Of a stretch of DNA of 52,835 nt, positions 1 to 7,942 are shown piece by piece (the stretch's first letter is position 1; each line of letters starts with the position of its first letter). Origin of the DNA: Pseudonocardia sp. KRD291 (GTDB taxonomy: Bacteria > Actinomycetota > Actinomycetes > Mycobacteriales > Pseudonocardiaceae); NCBI RefSeq assembly GCF_019263595.1, contig NZ_JADQDD010000008.1:1-52835 (forward strand), in the 5' to 3' direction. The notes under the pieces were generated by a model. That model saw nothing but the letters and a program-made list of their open reading frames with translations. It made no database searches and was not told the origin of the DNA. Made by a program: the position numbers and the translations under genes.

Positions 1-5
1 ACCAC

Positions 6-851
6 ATGCACGACCACGTGCAGGACGAGCTGATGGTCTCCCGGATGACCTACTTCCGGACCAAGTGGAGCGCCCTGCCCGAGGCCTACGCGCGCTTCCT
101 GCACGAGCGTCTCGCTCCCGGGGCACCGGTCGTACTCGTCGAGGACACCTCGACCTGGCCGGTGGTGCGGGTCGGCGACCGGCACGTGTTCCAGACCGGC
201 GCCCAGGGCGGCCGCGACCCCGGAACCTACATGCGCGAACCGCACGCCCCGCAGCCCGACGACGAGGCACCGGAGGCCGAGTGGGGGGCCGACCCCGGTC
301 TCGGCGCCGCCGTCGAGAGCTGGTGCGCCGCCCACGGCCATCCCCTGCTCCGCGTCACCTACCAGGGCCCGCAGGCGCCCTCGCACGCCGTCGCCGGCGT
401 CATGCGCGACTGGTACCGGAGGCGGGGCGAGGCGGCCGAGCGCCTGCTCGTGCCCTCGTTCGTCCTCGGCGACCCGTGGCGGACGCTGACCACGGCCTCG
501 GTCCCCTACTGGACGTTCTTCTCCGTGCAACCCGCGCTGCGCGCCCTGGACGACCACCTCGCCCGGGCCGAGCCCTACCGCACGGTCGACCTGCTGCTGT
601 TCCAGCACGGCGCCGACTCCGAGGGCATCGCCACCCCGGACGAGTGGGAGGCGGTCGTGCGCCGGCACGGCGCGCGGGCGCGCTTCCCGGCGCTGGACCG
701 GCGGAGGTTCCCGCACGACATCGCCGTCAACGCCCGCTACGACCGCGCGTTGCGGGAGTTGCCCCTTGCCCGACGGCCGTGGACCCCGATGGCGGTCCGG
801 GACACGATCGGACGTGTCGTCCGCGAGCTCGACTCCCCGGCCCGCCGGTAG
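6..851 (+). CDS. Conserved hypothetical protein, possibly 5' partial
   Basis: An open frame of 281 codons begins at the first ATG in the window; the frame is still open to the left edge, so the true start may lie outside. Codon third positions are nearly all G or C, supporting real coding. I do not recognise the family. The sequence is soluble, with no signal peptide or membrane segment. It is rich in Trp, Arg and acidic residues and has several aromatic clusters (PYWTFFSVQP near residue 170). It ends 29 bases before the convergent stop of the small protein at 881. No function is proposed. Confidence 0.6.
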   Translation: MHDHVQDELMVSRMTYFRTKWSALPEAYARFLHERLAPGAPVVLVEDTSTWPVVRVGDRHVFQTGAQGGRDPGTYMREPHAPQPDDEAPEAEWGADPGLGAAVESWCAAHGHPLLRVTYQGPQAPSHAVAGVMRDWYRRRGEAAERLLVPSFVLGDPWRTLTTASVPYWTFFSVQPALRALDDHLARAEPYRTVDLLLFQHGADSEGIATPDEWEAVVRRHGARARFPALDRRRFPHDIAVNARYDRALRELPLARRPWTPMAVRDTIGRVVRELDSPARR

Positions 852-880
852 GTCGATCCCGCGCAGCGGCCGACGCCGGA

Positions 881-1162
881 TCAGAGGTCGGCGCCGCTCC
901 CGGACCGGTGCGCGCTGCCGCCGTCGGGCAACCGGTCGATAAGGCACTGGCGGGCCAGGCGTTCGAGGAGCTCGGGCATCATCTCCGGGGAGACGCCCTG
1001 CAGGTCGCGGCGGCAGTCCCGGATCACCTCGGCGATGACCTCGGCGGGCAGGAAGGTGGCGAACTCGACCGCGATCCGGGCGGAGACGTCGGCGCTGCCC
1101 ACCCGGGCCCGCGCCGGGTCGCCGTCGTCGCCCCGCTCGGCCACCGGGCCCGACGCCGTCAT
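881..1162 (-). CDS. Small helical protein, coupled to the DUF2267 gene
   Basis: A protein of about 93 residues whose ATG overlaps the TGA of the upstream DUF2267 gene by 4 bases (ATGA), so translation is probably coupled. The middle part (VSARIAVEFATFLPAEVIAE, then a helix with RDCRRDL and a second with LLERLARQCL) predicts a three-helix bundle, a type often found as a small dimerisation module in actinobacterial stress proteins. That assignment is by resemblance only. A longer open frame upstream in the same phase is the antisense shadow of the DUF2267 gene, which is why the overlapping ATG is chosen. Confidence 0.55.
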   Translation of the reverse strand: MTASGPVAERGDDGDPARARVGSADVSARIAVEFATFLPAEVIAEVIRDCRRDLQGVSPEMMPELLERLARQCLIDRLPDGGSAHRSGSGADL

Positions 1163-1857
1163 CCGGTCCCACCCACGACCGTGTCGATACGGCCGGCCAG
1201 CTCCAGGTCCGGGCGGGTGACCGCCTCTCCGCGGGTCCGCAGCGTGAACGTGACCGCACCGGCCTCCCGGCTGACCCGGACGTGGTCGTCGGAGCGGCGC
1301 GCCTCGCGCTCGACGCGCTCGACGAGCGGGTCGATGCGGTCCTCGGGCAGCGCGACCGTGCGCGAGATGCCGCGCTCGTCGCCGCTCCACCCCTCCAGGT
1401 CCCGCAGACCGGCGGCGACGTCGTCCCCGTCCAGCTCGGTCGGACGTTCCGGGGTCGTCGTCACCGCGCGCCCCGGGCTGTCGCCGGCCTCGGACAGCGC
1501 GTCCCGGGTCTCCGGTGGCAGGTGCCCGGCCAGCTCGTCGACGAGGGCGCCGTCCTGCTCCCGAAGCTGTGCCAGGACGGCCTGCAGGAGGTAGCGGGCC
1601 TGCTCGGGTGGCCGTGACACCAGCCGTCCCAGCTCGTCGAGCAGCTCGGGCCCGCTCGCCGGGCCCGAGCCCACCGGCACCGTCACCTCGGACCCCAACG
1701 CACCCGGCAGCGCGTCGACGATCCGCTGCCGCTCCTCGGCCGGGGCCGCGCGCAGCAGCGCGCCCAGCACGGACCCGCTGACCTCGCGCGCCTCGTGGGC
1801 ATCCTGCAGGCCGGCACGGTCCCGGACGCCTTCCACGAACTCCTGATAGGTCGCCAC
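1159..1857 (-). CDS. DUF2267 protein with a C-terminal pterin-dehydratase-like domain
   Basis: 232 aa from a GTG start preceded by an AGGAGA ribosome site at 6-base spacing. Residues 1-125 are a DUF2267 helical domain (YQEFVEGVRDRAGL, then two helical repeats around ALLRAAPAEERQRIVDALPG). Residues 146-228 resemble the 4a-carbinolamine dehydratase fold (DLEGWSGD start, LELAGRIDTVV end). The catalytic His-His-Pro of true dehydratases is replaced by a stretch reading SDDHVRV (189-195), so enzymatic activity is unlikely. DUF2267 proteins are commonly stress-regulated in actinobacteria. The gene is first in a two-gene unit with the small protein at 881. Its role is unknown. Confidence 0.75.
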   Translation of the reverse strand: MATYQEFVEGVRDRAGLQDAHEAREVSGSVLGALLRAAPAEERQRIVDALPGALGSEVTVPVGSGPASGPELLDELGRLVSRPPEQARYLLQAVLAQLREQDGALVDELAGHLPPETRDALSEAGDSPGRAVTTTPERPTELDGDDVAAGLRDLEGWSGDERGISRTVALPEDRIDPLVERVEREARRSDDHVRVSREAGAVTFTLRTRGEAVTRPDLELAGRIDTVVGGTG

Positions 1858-1905
1858 GGACTCTCCTCTCGGCGCTGTCTCGCGTTCACGTCTGGAACTG
1901 CGCGC

Positions 1906-2883
1906 CTACCCGGATCGGGCCGGGGTAGTCCTGCGGCGGGCACCGAGCCAGCCGAGCAGCGCCGCCACGACGTCCTCGGCGAGCGCGCCGGGGCGGTCGG
2001 ACCCGAACCGGCGCGCCGACACGGCACGCAACCGCATCCCGGCCGCCGCGCCCGCCACCGCCGAGAGTGCCCCGACCAGCGTGGGCAGATCGGGATCGTC
2101 GCCGTCGCGGGCGGCCACCGCACCGGCCGTGCCGCCACCGAGCACCACCCGGGGCACCAGGCCCTGCGGCTCGAGCCGGTCGGGGATGAAGGGCTGCTTG
2201 TCGGCGTAGAGCTCGCCCGCGGCGAGCGCCAGCGTCACCCCGGTCGCCGCCCGCCCGCCGGCCAGGCCCGCGAGCCCCCGGTCCCGGGCTCCGGAGGTCA
2301 GCGCCACCGCGGCGAGGCCGGCCGAGCTGCGCGACCCGGTGGCGAGCCCGAGCGCTGCCGCCCGCCCGAGCGCACCGGCCCGGACCGGCGCGGCCCGGCC
2401 GGTTTCGTCGTCGGCGGCGGACAGGGCGACCAGCGTCCGGTGCGTGACGGCGCCGTAGGCCAGGTGCGGCACCACGTCGGACATCCAGTCCGAGCGGCTC
2501 CAGCTGCGCGGGTCCGACACCCGCGTGAGCGCGAGCGGCACGTCGCTCGCGAGCATCGCGGCCACGCCGAGGACCGGGCCGCCGACGGCGGTGGGCAACC
2601 GGAGCCCGGCGGCGCGCAGGGCGCCCGCGGCCGCCCCGACCAGTACCCCGGACGCGGTCCCGGCCAGCGGGCCGAGCGCCGCGATGCGGCGCTCCCGCTC
2701 CTTCTTCCGGCCGGGGATCGTGACGCCGGCGTCGTCGACCAGCGCGGCCACCAGCTCCTGCGGCGCGTCGCTGCCCGGACGGCCGCGGATCGCGGCGTCC
2801 GCGCCGCTGACGGCGTTCAGCGCGGTGGTACCGGCAGCACCGGCGGTCGCGCCACGGACAAGACCTCGAAGAATGACTCCCAC
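1906..2883 (-). CDS. Membrane protein with DUF4126-like C-terminal half
   Basis: 325 aa, GTG start. The sequence is Ala/Gly-rich with several hydrophobic stretches. The N-terminal half starts with a glycine-rich segment (RGATAGAAGTTALNAVSG) of the kind seen in small channel or anchor proteins. The C-terminal half contains AAGELYADKQPFIPDRLEPQ followed by a glycine/alanine hydrophobic helix, a pattern typical of DUF4126 membrane proteins. It lies 18 bases downstream of the STAS gene on the same strand, so the two probably form an operon. Its TAG stop overlaps a GGGTAG string that could look like a -10 element for the DUF2267 gene, but no convincing -35 is present. Function unknown. Confidence 0.65.
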   Translation of the reverse strand: MGVILRGLVRGATAGAAGTTALNAVSGADAAIRGRPGSDAPQELVAALVDDAGVTIPGRKKERERRIAALGPLAGTASGVLVGAAAGALRAAGLRLPTAVGGPVLGVAAMLASDVPLALTRVSDPRSWSRSDWMSDVVPHLAYGAVTHRTLVALSAADDETGRAAPVRAGALGRAAALGLATGSRSSAGLAAVALTSGARDRGLAGLAGGRAATGVTLALAAGELYADKQPFIPDRLEPQGLVPRVVLGGGTAGAVAARDGDDPDLPTLVGALSAVAGAAAGMRLRAVSARRFGSDRPGALAEDVVAALLGWLGARRRTTPARSG

Positions 2884-2901
2884 GGCGTGCGGTCTACCCG
2901 G

Positions 2902-3360
2902 TCAGGCCCGGGTCACACTCCGCGGCCGCGGGGCCGCCGGGTGCGGCGGAAGTACCTGGTGCGGATGCACGGTCAGGGTGCCCCCGAGTCCGGCGATCTC
3001 CAGCACACGTCGGGTGCGCTCGGTCGGGTGCACCAGCACCACCCAGCCCCGCAGGTCGCGGAATCGCCGGTCGACCCGGATCAGTACCCCCAGGCCGGTC
3101 TCGGCCACGAACTTCAGCTCGGAGAGGTCCAGGGCGAGGTAGCGCACCCCGGCGTCGCGCAGGTCGTCGCACAGCACGTCCAGCGTGGGCGCGGTGGCCG
3201 GGTCGAGGTGCCCGCGGACGCGGACCCGGCACCGCGGTGGACGTCCGTGCGTGCTGAGCAGCAGGCGCGACGGTCCCGGCAGGCCGTCGCCGTGGTCGGG
3301 CAGAGAACCGTCGCCGTCGCCGGCGCCCGGCCGGGGCACGATGTCGTTCCGGAAGCGCAT
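2902..3360 (-). CDS. STAS-domain anti-sigma factor antagonist-like protein
   Basis: About 152 aa from the ATG at 3360 (a GTG two codons upstream is also possible). Residues 50-140 form a STAS domain: RVRVRGHLDPATAPTL, LALDLSELKFVAETGLGVLI and the closing LGGTLTVHP. In SpoIIAA/RsbV-type antagonists the phosphorylated Ser or Thr lies just before the glycine; here the site reads AETG, so a Thr is available. Such proteins bind an anti-sigma kinase to release a SigB/SigF-type factor. A SigF-type factor is encoded at 31766 and a HATPase protein at 37787. The STAS gene probably leads the operon with the membrane protein at 1906. Confidence 0.8.
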   Translation of the reverse strand: MRFRNDIVPRPGAGDGDGSLPDHGDGLPGPSRLLLSTHGRPPRCRVRVRGHLDPATAPTLDVLCDDLRDAGVRYLALDLSELKFVAETGLGVLIRVDRRFRDLRGWVVLVHPTERTRRVLEIAGLGGTLTVHPHQVLPPHPAAPRPRSVTRA

Positions 3361-3539
3361 GGTCACAGTCCCGTCCGGTTCCGCGAGGGGGTCGGACCGG
3401 GCCGGGGACGGCGCGGTTCGACTTCGGACGGCTGTGGGTCCAACCGGATCGAGAATCCTAACCGCTCGGAGCGCGGGCCCTCAACCCCGACCGGGCCCGT
3501 GCGGTCCGGCGACGCCCTTTCCCCAAGGGCCGCGGCGAT

Positions 3540-3564
3540 GATTGCGCGGCGCTCGTACGGGTAC
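3540..3564 (+). promoter_or_regulatory. SigF/SigB-type promoter for the DksA-like/MBL operon
   Basis: GATT, 15-base spacer, GGGTAC. This fits the G-N-N-T / GGGTA consensus of actinobacterial SigB/SigF promoters. It lies 61 bases upstream of the TTG start at 3626. Prediction only. Confidence 0.5.
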
Positions 3565-3625
3565 CGCAGTGACCGGACCAGTGACCGGACCGTTCCGGCC
3601 CCGCACCCGCCACCGAGGAGGACCC

Positions 3626-3991
3626 TTGGACGCCGACCACGCACGCGGCCTGCTCGAGGCCGAGCTGAAGCAGATCGACGCCGACGTCGAGACCGAGGTC
3701 TCCGACCGTGCCGGCCAAGTCGTCGAGGACCGCAGCGCCGACGGGATGGACATCGCCGACAGCGGGTCCCGGGTGGCCGAGTCGATGGACCGCGACCTGA
3801 CGACGGGCACGCTGCGCCGTCGACGCCGGCAGGTGCTCTCGGCGCTGGAGCGCGTCGAGGACGGCAGCTACGGCCGGTGCGTCGTCTGCGGCGAGCCGAT
3901 CGACGACGAGCGCCTGAGCGCCCGCCCGGAGACCGACCGCTGCCGCCAGCACCCGGAGGGTCCGGACGACATCGGTGAGGTCGAACCGTGA
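3626..3991 (+). CDS. DksA/TraR-like C4-type zinc-finger protein (last Cys replaced by His)
   Basis: 121 aa from a TTG start with a strong GAGGAGG ribosome site 4 bases upstream; the frame is open further left but only this start has a good site. Residues 1-80 are an acidic helical hairpin (LLEAELKQIDADVETEVSD, then LRRRRRQVLSALERVEDG). The C-terminal zinc finger reads YGRCVVCGEPI ... ERLSARPETDRCRQH: the usual final CxxC is CxxH. DksA/TraR proteins act in the RNA polymerase secondary channel; short actinobacterial members are often stress-induced. The stop overlaps the GTG of the MBL gene, giving an operon with the genes at 3988 and 4869. Confidence 0.8.
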   Translation: MDADHARGLLEAELKQIDADVETEVSDRAGQVVEDRSADGMDIADSGSRVAESMDRDLTTGTLRRRRRQVLSALERVEDGSYGRCVVCGEPIDDERLSARPETDRCRQHPEGPDDIGEVEP

Positions 3992-4827
3992 GCTCGGCCG
4001 AACCTGCGGCGGACGCGTCCCTGACCTTCGTCGGGACCGCCACCACGGTGCTGCGCCTCGGCCGCCACACGCTGCTGACCGACCCGAACTTCCTGCACCG
4101 CGGGCAGCGGGCGAAGCTGGGCTACGGCCTCTCGTCGCGCCGGACGACCGACCCGGCGATGACGATCGCCGACCTGCCGTCGCTGGATGCGGTGCTGCTC
4201 TCGCACCTGCACGGCGACCACTTCGACGACGTCGCGCGGCGCGAGCTGGACCGCTCACTGCCCGTGCTGACCACGCCGTCGGCCGCGCGGACGCTGCGCG
4301 GGTGGGGTTTCGGGTCGTCGGTCGGGCTGCCCACGTGGGAGAGCCACACCCTCGGCGACGACGCCGAGCGGGTGCGGGTCACCGCGGTGCCCGGACGGCA
4401 CGGCCCGGCCCTGCTGCACCGGGCGCTGCCGCCGGTGATGGGCACCATCGTCGACCTCGAGCAGCACGGGAGGCGGTCGCTGCGGGTCTACATCACCGGG
4501 GACACGCTCAACGTGCCCGAGCTGCGCGAGGTCCGGGACCGCTACCCCGACGTGGACGTGATGGTGGCCCACCTCGGCGGCACCCGGATCGGCGGCGTCC
4601 TGGTCACGATGGACGCCGTGCAGGGCGCCGACCTGGTGGAGCTCGTCCGGCCCGGCGCCGTCGTCCCGGTCCACTACGACGACTACGGCGTCTTCCGCTC
4701 GCCGCTGAGCCATTTCACCGACGAGATGCGCAGGCGGGGGATGCTCGACGCCCGCGTGCGCCTGGTCGCCAGGGGTGAGACGGCCCCGCTCCCGGCACGC
4801 GCGGTCCCGGACCCGACCGGCCGGTGA
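3988..4827 (+). CDS. MBL-fold metal-dependent hydrolase (UlaG-like)
   Basis: 279 aa, GTG start overlapping the TGA of the DksA-like gene. The metallo-beta-lactamase fold is clear: TFVGTATTVLRLGRHTLLTDPNF at the N terminus, the metal motif SHLHGDHFDD (HxHxDH) near residue 72, GRHGP, YITGDTLN and a late VVPVHYDDYGVF. This arrangement matches the UlaG/L-ascorbate-6-phosphate-lactonase-like subgroup, whose members act on varied esters, lactones or phosphodiesters; the substrate cannot be read from sequence. Second gene of the putative stress operon starting at 3626; cytoplasmic. Confidence 0.85.
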   Translation: MSSAEPAADASLTFVGTATTVLRLGRHTLLTDPNFLHRGQRAKLGYGLSSRRTTDPAMTIADLPSLDAVLLSHLHGDHFDDVARRELDRSLPVLTTPSAARTLRGWGFGSSVGLPTWESHTLGDDAERVRVTAVPGRHGPALLHRALPPVMGTIVDLEQHGRRSLRVYITGDTLNVPELREVRDRYPDVDVMVAHLGGTRIGGVLVTMDAVQGADLVELVRPGAVVPVHYDDYGVFRSPLSHFTDEMRRRGMLDARVRLVARGETAPLPARAVPDPTGR

Positions 4828-4868
4828 GCGCAGGAGCGACCGGGAACGACCCGAGGAGGACGGCAGTC

Positions 4869-5768
4869 ATGGACTCCGATCTCGACCACCCCGTCTGCGT
4901 GACCTGCGGCGTGCAGTACGGGCCCGACGTCGACCGGTCGGTCTGCCCGATCTGCGCCGACGACCGCGAGCACGTCGGCTGGGACGGTCAGCGCTGGACC
5001 TCCCTGCGCGACCTGGCCACGGACGGGTACCGCAACGAGGTCCGCGAGGAGGTGCCCGGGCTGACCGGGATCGGGACCACCCCGGACTTCGGGATCGCCC
5101 AACGGGCCCTGCTCGTGCCCGGGGAGGGCGGCAACGTCCTGTGGGACTGCACTCCCCTGGTCGACGACGACGCACTCGCCGGTGTCCGCCGCCTCGGCGG
5201 GGTCGCCGCGATCGCCCTGTCGCACCCGCACTACTACTCGAGCATGGTCACCTGGAGCCGGGCGCTCGGCGACGTCCCGATCTACGTGCACGCCCGCGAC
5301 GAGCAGTGGGTCCCGCGCCGCGACAACGTCGTGTTCTGGGAGGGCGAGGCCAGGGAGATCCTGCCCGGCCGCACGCTGCTCAACGCCGGGGTGCACTTCG
5401 CCGGGGGGACCGTCCTGCACTGGGACACCGGCCCCGACGGACGCGGCGCCCTGTGCGCGGGCGACATCTTCAACGTGGTCCCCGACCGTCGCTGGGTCGG
5501 GTTCATGTACAGCTACCCCAACCTGATCCCCGAGCGGCCCGCCCGCATCAGCCGGGCCGTGCACCTCACCGAGCCCTACCGGTACTCCTCGCTCTACAGC
5601 GCGTGGTGGGACCACGTGATCACCGACGACGCGCAGGGCGCCGTCCTGCGTTCCGCCCACCGCTACTTCGACCAGGTCGACGCGCCCGCGGCCGACCTGC
5701 CCGCACTGCCCCGGCCCACGGCGGTACCGGGCCGCGCGGAGGGGCCGAGGAACGCCGGGATGCGGTAG
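4869..5768 (+). CDS. MBL-fold protein with N-terminal zinc ribbon and altered metal motif
   Basis: 299 aa from an ATG preceded by GAGGAGG at 8-base spacing; an in-phase ATG-like start 45 bases upstream lacks such a site. Residues 8-40 carry a two-CxxC zinc ribbon (CVTCGVQYG ... CPICADD). The rest is a metallo-beta-lactamase-like fold: GIAQRALLVP, NVLWDCTPLVDD, then SHPHYYSSM where the usual HxHxDH is expected, and LCAGDIFNVVPDRRWVGFMYSYPN. The Asp and third His of the motif are both missing, so metal binding differs from canonical members. Third gene of the operon with 3626 and 3988. Substrate unknown. Confidence 0.75.
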   Translation: MDSDLDHPVCVTCGVQYGPDVDRSVCPICADDREHVGWDGQRWTSLRDLATDGYRNEVREEVPGLTGIGTTPDFGIAQRALLVPGEGGNVLWDCTPLVDDDALAGVRRLGGVAAIALSHPHYYSSMVTWSRALGDVPIYVHARDEQWVPRRDNVVFWEGEAREILPGRTLLNAGVHFAGGTVLHWDTGPDGRGALCAGDIFNVVPDRRWVGFMYSYPNLIPERPARISRAVHLTEPYRYSSLYSAWWDHVITDDAQGAVLRSAHRYFDQVDAPAADLPALPRPTAVPGRAEGPRNAGMR

Positions 5769-5843
5769 GGCGCTGGTGTAGCGTCACGCCCATCACCACC
5801 CGATCCCGGCGCGGGTACGCCGCACGTCCCGCCGTCCACGCCT

Positions 5844-5875
5844 CCCGGGCCGCCCGGGCCGCCCGGGCCGCCCGG
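5844..5875. repeat. 3.5 copies of a 9-bp tandem repeat
   Basis: CCCGGGCCG repeated three and a half times in the leader region 37 bases before the GAF-ANTAR start at 5913. It could form strong GC hairpins in the 5' leader. Function unknown. Confidence 0.6.
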
Positions 5876-5912
5876 CAGGAAGCCGGCGTCCCGCGCGCAC
5901 GGGTGCGTTCCG

Positions 5913-6719
5913 ATGATTGACCGGGGCGGGTTGAGCCAGGCACTGGCGACGGCGGTCGCCGTCGGCGGGTCCGCGGCGGCACTGGCGGTGTGCCGGGCGG
6001 TGGTGTCGTGGGTGCCGATGACCGGCGCCGCGATCACGCTGATGTCCGGCCCGGACGGGCAGGAGCCGGTCTGCGCCACGGACGCGGGCGCGGCCCGGAT
6101 CGACGAGCTGCAGTTCGACCTCGGCGACGGTCCGTGCGTGGAGTCGTTCACCACGGGCCGGGCGGTGCTGGTGTCCGACATCACCGACGGCGCCGACGCG
6201 CGGTGGCCGGTGTTCGCGGCGGCCGCCGCGGCGACCGGGGCGCGGGGCATGTTCGTGTTCCCGCTGTCGGTCGGGGCGGCCCGGCTCGGCGTGTTGGACT
6301 GTTACCGCGACACGCCCGGTTCCCTGGACGACGACGAGCTCGCCGCCGCGTTGGCGGCGGTGGACGCGGCGGTGTGGACGTTGCTCGAACACGGGGCCGC
6401 GAGCACCCTGGACGGGGACCGCGCCGGGTCGGACTGGTTCAACGGGTCGCCGCTGGCGCGCGCGGAGGTCCACCAGGCCACCGGCATGCTCAGCGTGCAG
6501 GCGGGGCTGCGCCCGGGCGCGGCGCTGGCCCGGCTGCGCGCGGGCGCGTTCGCCACCGGGCGCCCGATCGCCGAGATGGCCGCCGACGTCGTGTCCCGCC
6601 GGCTGCGCCTGGACTCCGACGGGGCCTGGCACAGCACCACAGCACCACCGATGACGAGTACGTACGACACGGGCAGGCCCGGCGACGAGGAGCCGGGCGA
6701 CGAGGAGAAACGATCATGA
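5913..6719 (+). CDS. GAF-ANTAR domain regulator (first of an adjacent pair)
   Basis: 268 aa. Residues 1-160 are a GAF sensory domain (VSWVPMTGAAITLM, DELQFDLGDGPCVESFTTGR, SDITDGADARWPVFAAAA). Residues 175-235 are an ANTAR RNA-binding domain (ARAEVHQATGMLSVQAGLRP, then IAEMAADVVSRRL). ANTAR proteins bind paired hexaloop hairpins in mRNA leaders and prevent termination. Its ANTAR is less canonical (HQATGML rather than EQAKGML) than the next gene's, and the tail after residue 245 is acidic and disordered. Stop and next start overlap as ATGA, so the two regulators are translated as a pair, possibly a heterodimer. Confidence 0.85.
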   Translation: MIDRGGLSQALATAVAVGGSAAALAVCRAVVSWVPMTGAAITLMSGPDGQEPVCATDAGAARIDELQFDLGDGPCVESFTTGRAVLVSDITDGADARWPVFAAAAAATGARGMFVFPLSVGAARLGVLDCYRDTPGSLDDDELAAALAAVDAAVWTLLEHGAASTLDGDRAGSDWFNGSPLARAEVHQATGMLSVQAGLRPGAALARLRAGAFATGRPIAEMAADVVSRRLRLDSDGAWHSTTAPPMTSTYDTGRPGDEEPGDEEKRS

Positions 6720-7465
6720 GTACAGCAATGTCGTCGCAGGGCCGCGAGAAGGACCTGGTGGCGGCCTTCGTCCGGATGGCCGACACCCTGATCGCCGACT
6801 TCGACGTGATCGAGCTGCTGCACGGTCTGTGCGACGACTGTGTGACGTTGCTCGGCGTGGACGCCGCAGGCCTGTTGCTGACCGATCAGCGGGGCAGCCT
6901 GCAGGTCGTCTCGGCCTCAACCGAGGCCGCACACCTGGTCGAGCTGTTCCAGCTGCAGGCCGAGCAGGGCCCGTGCCTGGACTGCTTCGCCACCACCGCC
7001 CCGGTGCACGCAGGCGACCTGGGTACCGAGTCCCGGTGGCCGCTGTTCACCGACCGCGCCCGGCAGGAGGGCTACGCCGCGGTGCACGCGCTGCCGATGC
7101 GCCTGCGCGGTCAGACGATCGGCGCGCTGAACCTGTTCCACCGCCGCCCCACGGCCATGCAGGAGCAGGAGCTACGCGTCGGTCAGGCCCTGGCCGACGT
7201 GGCCACGATCGCGATCCTCGCCGAGCGCAGCACCCGTGAGCGCGAGCTGCTCACCGAGCAGCTGCAGGGCGCGCTGAACAGCCGGGTGATCATCGAGCAG
7301 GCCAAGGGCATGCTGGCCGAACGGGCCCGGATCGGTATGGACGAGGCGTTCGCGCGGTTACGCCGGCACGCCCGCGACACCGGCACCCGCCTGGCCGACG
7401 TGGCCCGCGGCCTCACCGAGGCCACCCTGGACGCCACACCGCTGCTGGAGCCGCCGGGCCGGTGA
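6716..7465 (+). CDS. GAF-ANTAR domain regulator (second of the pair)
   Basis: 249 aa from the ATG that overlaps the previous stop. Residues 10-165 are a GAF domain (FVRMADTLIADFDVIELLHG, CVTLLGVDAAGLLLTDQRG, QAEQGPCLDCFATTAPVHAG). Residues 175-240 hold a canonical ANTAR domain (NSRVIIEQAKGMLAERARIG, LADVARGLTEATL). This is the common actinobacterial layout for a cytoplasmic signal-sensing antiterminator. No obvious two-hairpin ANTAR target was found by eye in the nearby leaders. Ligand unknown. Confidence 0.88.
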   Translation: MSTAMSSQGREKDLVAAFVRMADTLIADFDVIELLHGLCDDCVTLLGVDAAGLLLTDQRGSLQVVSASTEAAHLVELFQLQAEQGPCLDCFATTAPVHAGDLGTESRWPLFTDRARQEGYAAVHALPMRLRGQTIGALNLFHRRPTAMQEQELRVGQALADVATIAILAERSTRERELLTEQLQGALNSRVIIEQAKGMLAERARIGMDEAFARLRRHARDTGTRLADVARGLTEATLDATPLLEPPGR

Positions 7466-7485
7466 GAAAACTCGGCCGATAGCAG

Positions 7486-7511
7486 GTGTCGACGCGTGGC
7501 GCGGCGGGTAT
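7486..7511 (+). promoter_or_regulatory. SigF/SigB-type promoter for the 109-aa protein
   Basis: GTGT, 16-base spacer, GGGTAT, ending 32 bases before the ATG at 7544. One base longer spacer than most others in the window. Confidence 0.45.
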
Positions 7512-7543
7512 GTGTGCCACCTCACGTCACGAGGAGACTGCAG

Positions 7544-7873
7544 ATGTCGACACCCCCCGAACGCACCCGCCCCGCCACCACGGACGGCACGATCGAGCAG
7601 GCCGACGCGATCGCCGGCCGGTTGGCGCCCTACATCGCCTGGCTTGCCGTCCAGCTCGACAACGAGGCGACCCGGCGGACCTACCGCGAGGTCGCCGAGC
7701 ACTACCTGCAGTGGTGCGCGCACGACCGCGGTCCCACCGCAGGCCGGCGGGCGCGCTACTGCACCGACGGTGCCGCCTCGCTCGGCTACTCGGGCGCCCT
7801 GGTGCGCGACGCCCTCGACCGGCTCTTCGAGCACGAGCGGGTCCGCGCGTGCACCCTCCCGGTCGACGGCTGA
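7544..7873 (+). CDS. Orphan protein resembling a tyrosine-recombinase core-binding (SAM-like) domain
   Basis: 109 aa from an ATG with a GAGGAG ribosome site. The central helices (RLAPYIAWLAVQLDNEATRR followed by TYREVAEHYLQWCA) strongly resemble the N-terminal SAM-like, DNA-binding domain of XerC/D-type integrases, where the T-x-x-x-Y and hydrophobic spacing are typical. No catalytic R-H-R-Y domain follows: the protein stops after the next helices (ALVRDALDRLFEHERV) and a terminator hairpin comes at once. It is therefore a free-standing domain, not an obvious truncation. Domain call is by pattern only. Confidence 0.6.
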   Translation: MSTPPERTRPATTDGTIEQADAIAGRLAPYIAWLAVQLDNEATRRTYREVAEHYLQWCAHDRGPTAGRRARYCTDGAASLGYSGALVRDALDRLFEHERVRACTLPVDG

Positions 7874-7879
7874 GGTCGC

Positions 7880-7907
7880 GGGAGGCCCCGGACACCCAGG
7901 GCCTCCC
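7880..7907 (+). terminator. Rho-independent-like hairpin after the 109-aa gene
   Basis: GGGAGGCCC and GGGCCTCCC arms (perfect 9 bp) with a 10-base loop, 7 bases after the stop at 7873. No U-run, as is common in high-GC actinobacteria. It may also serve the convergent SDR unit. Confidence 0.7.
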
Positions 7908-7942
7908 GTCCGTCCCGTCCGGACGGGCCCGGGCCCGGGCCC

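Noticed and set aside
5812..5817. GGGTAC upstream of the GAF-ANTAR gene at 5913
   Set aside because: The required -35 position reads TCAC; spacing alternatives do not help.
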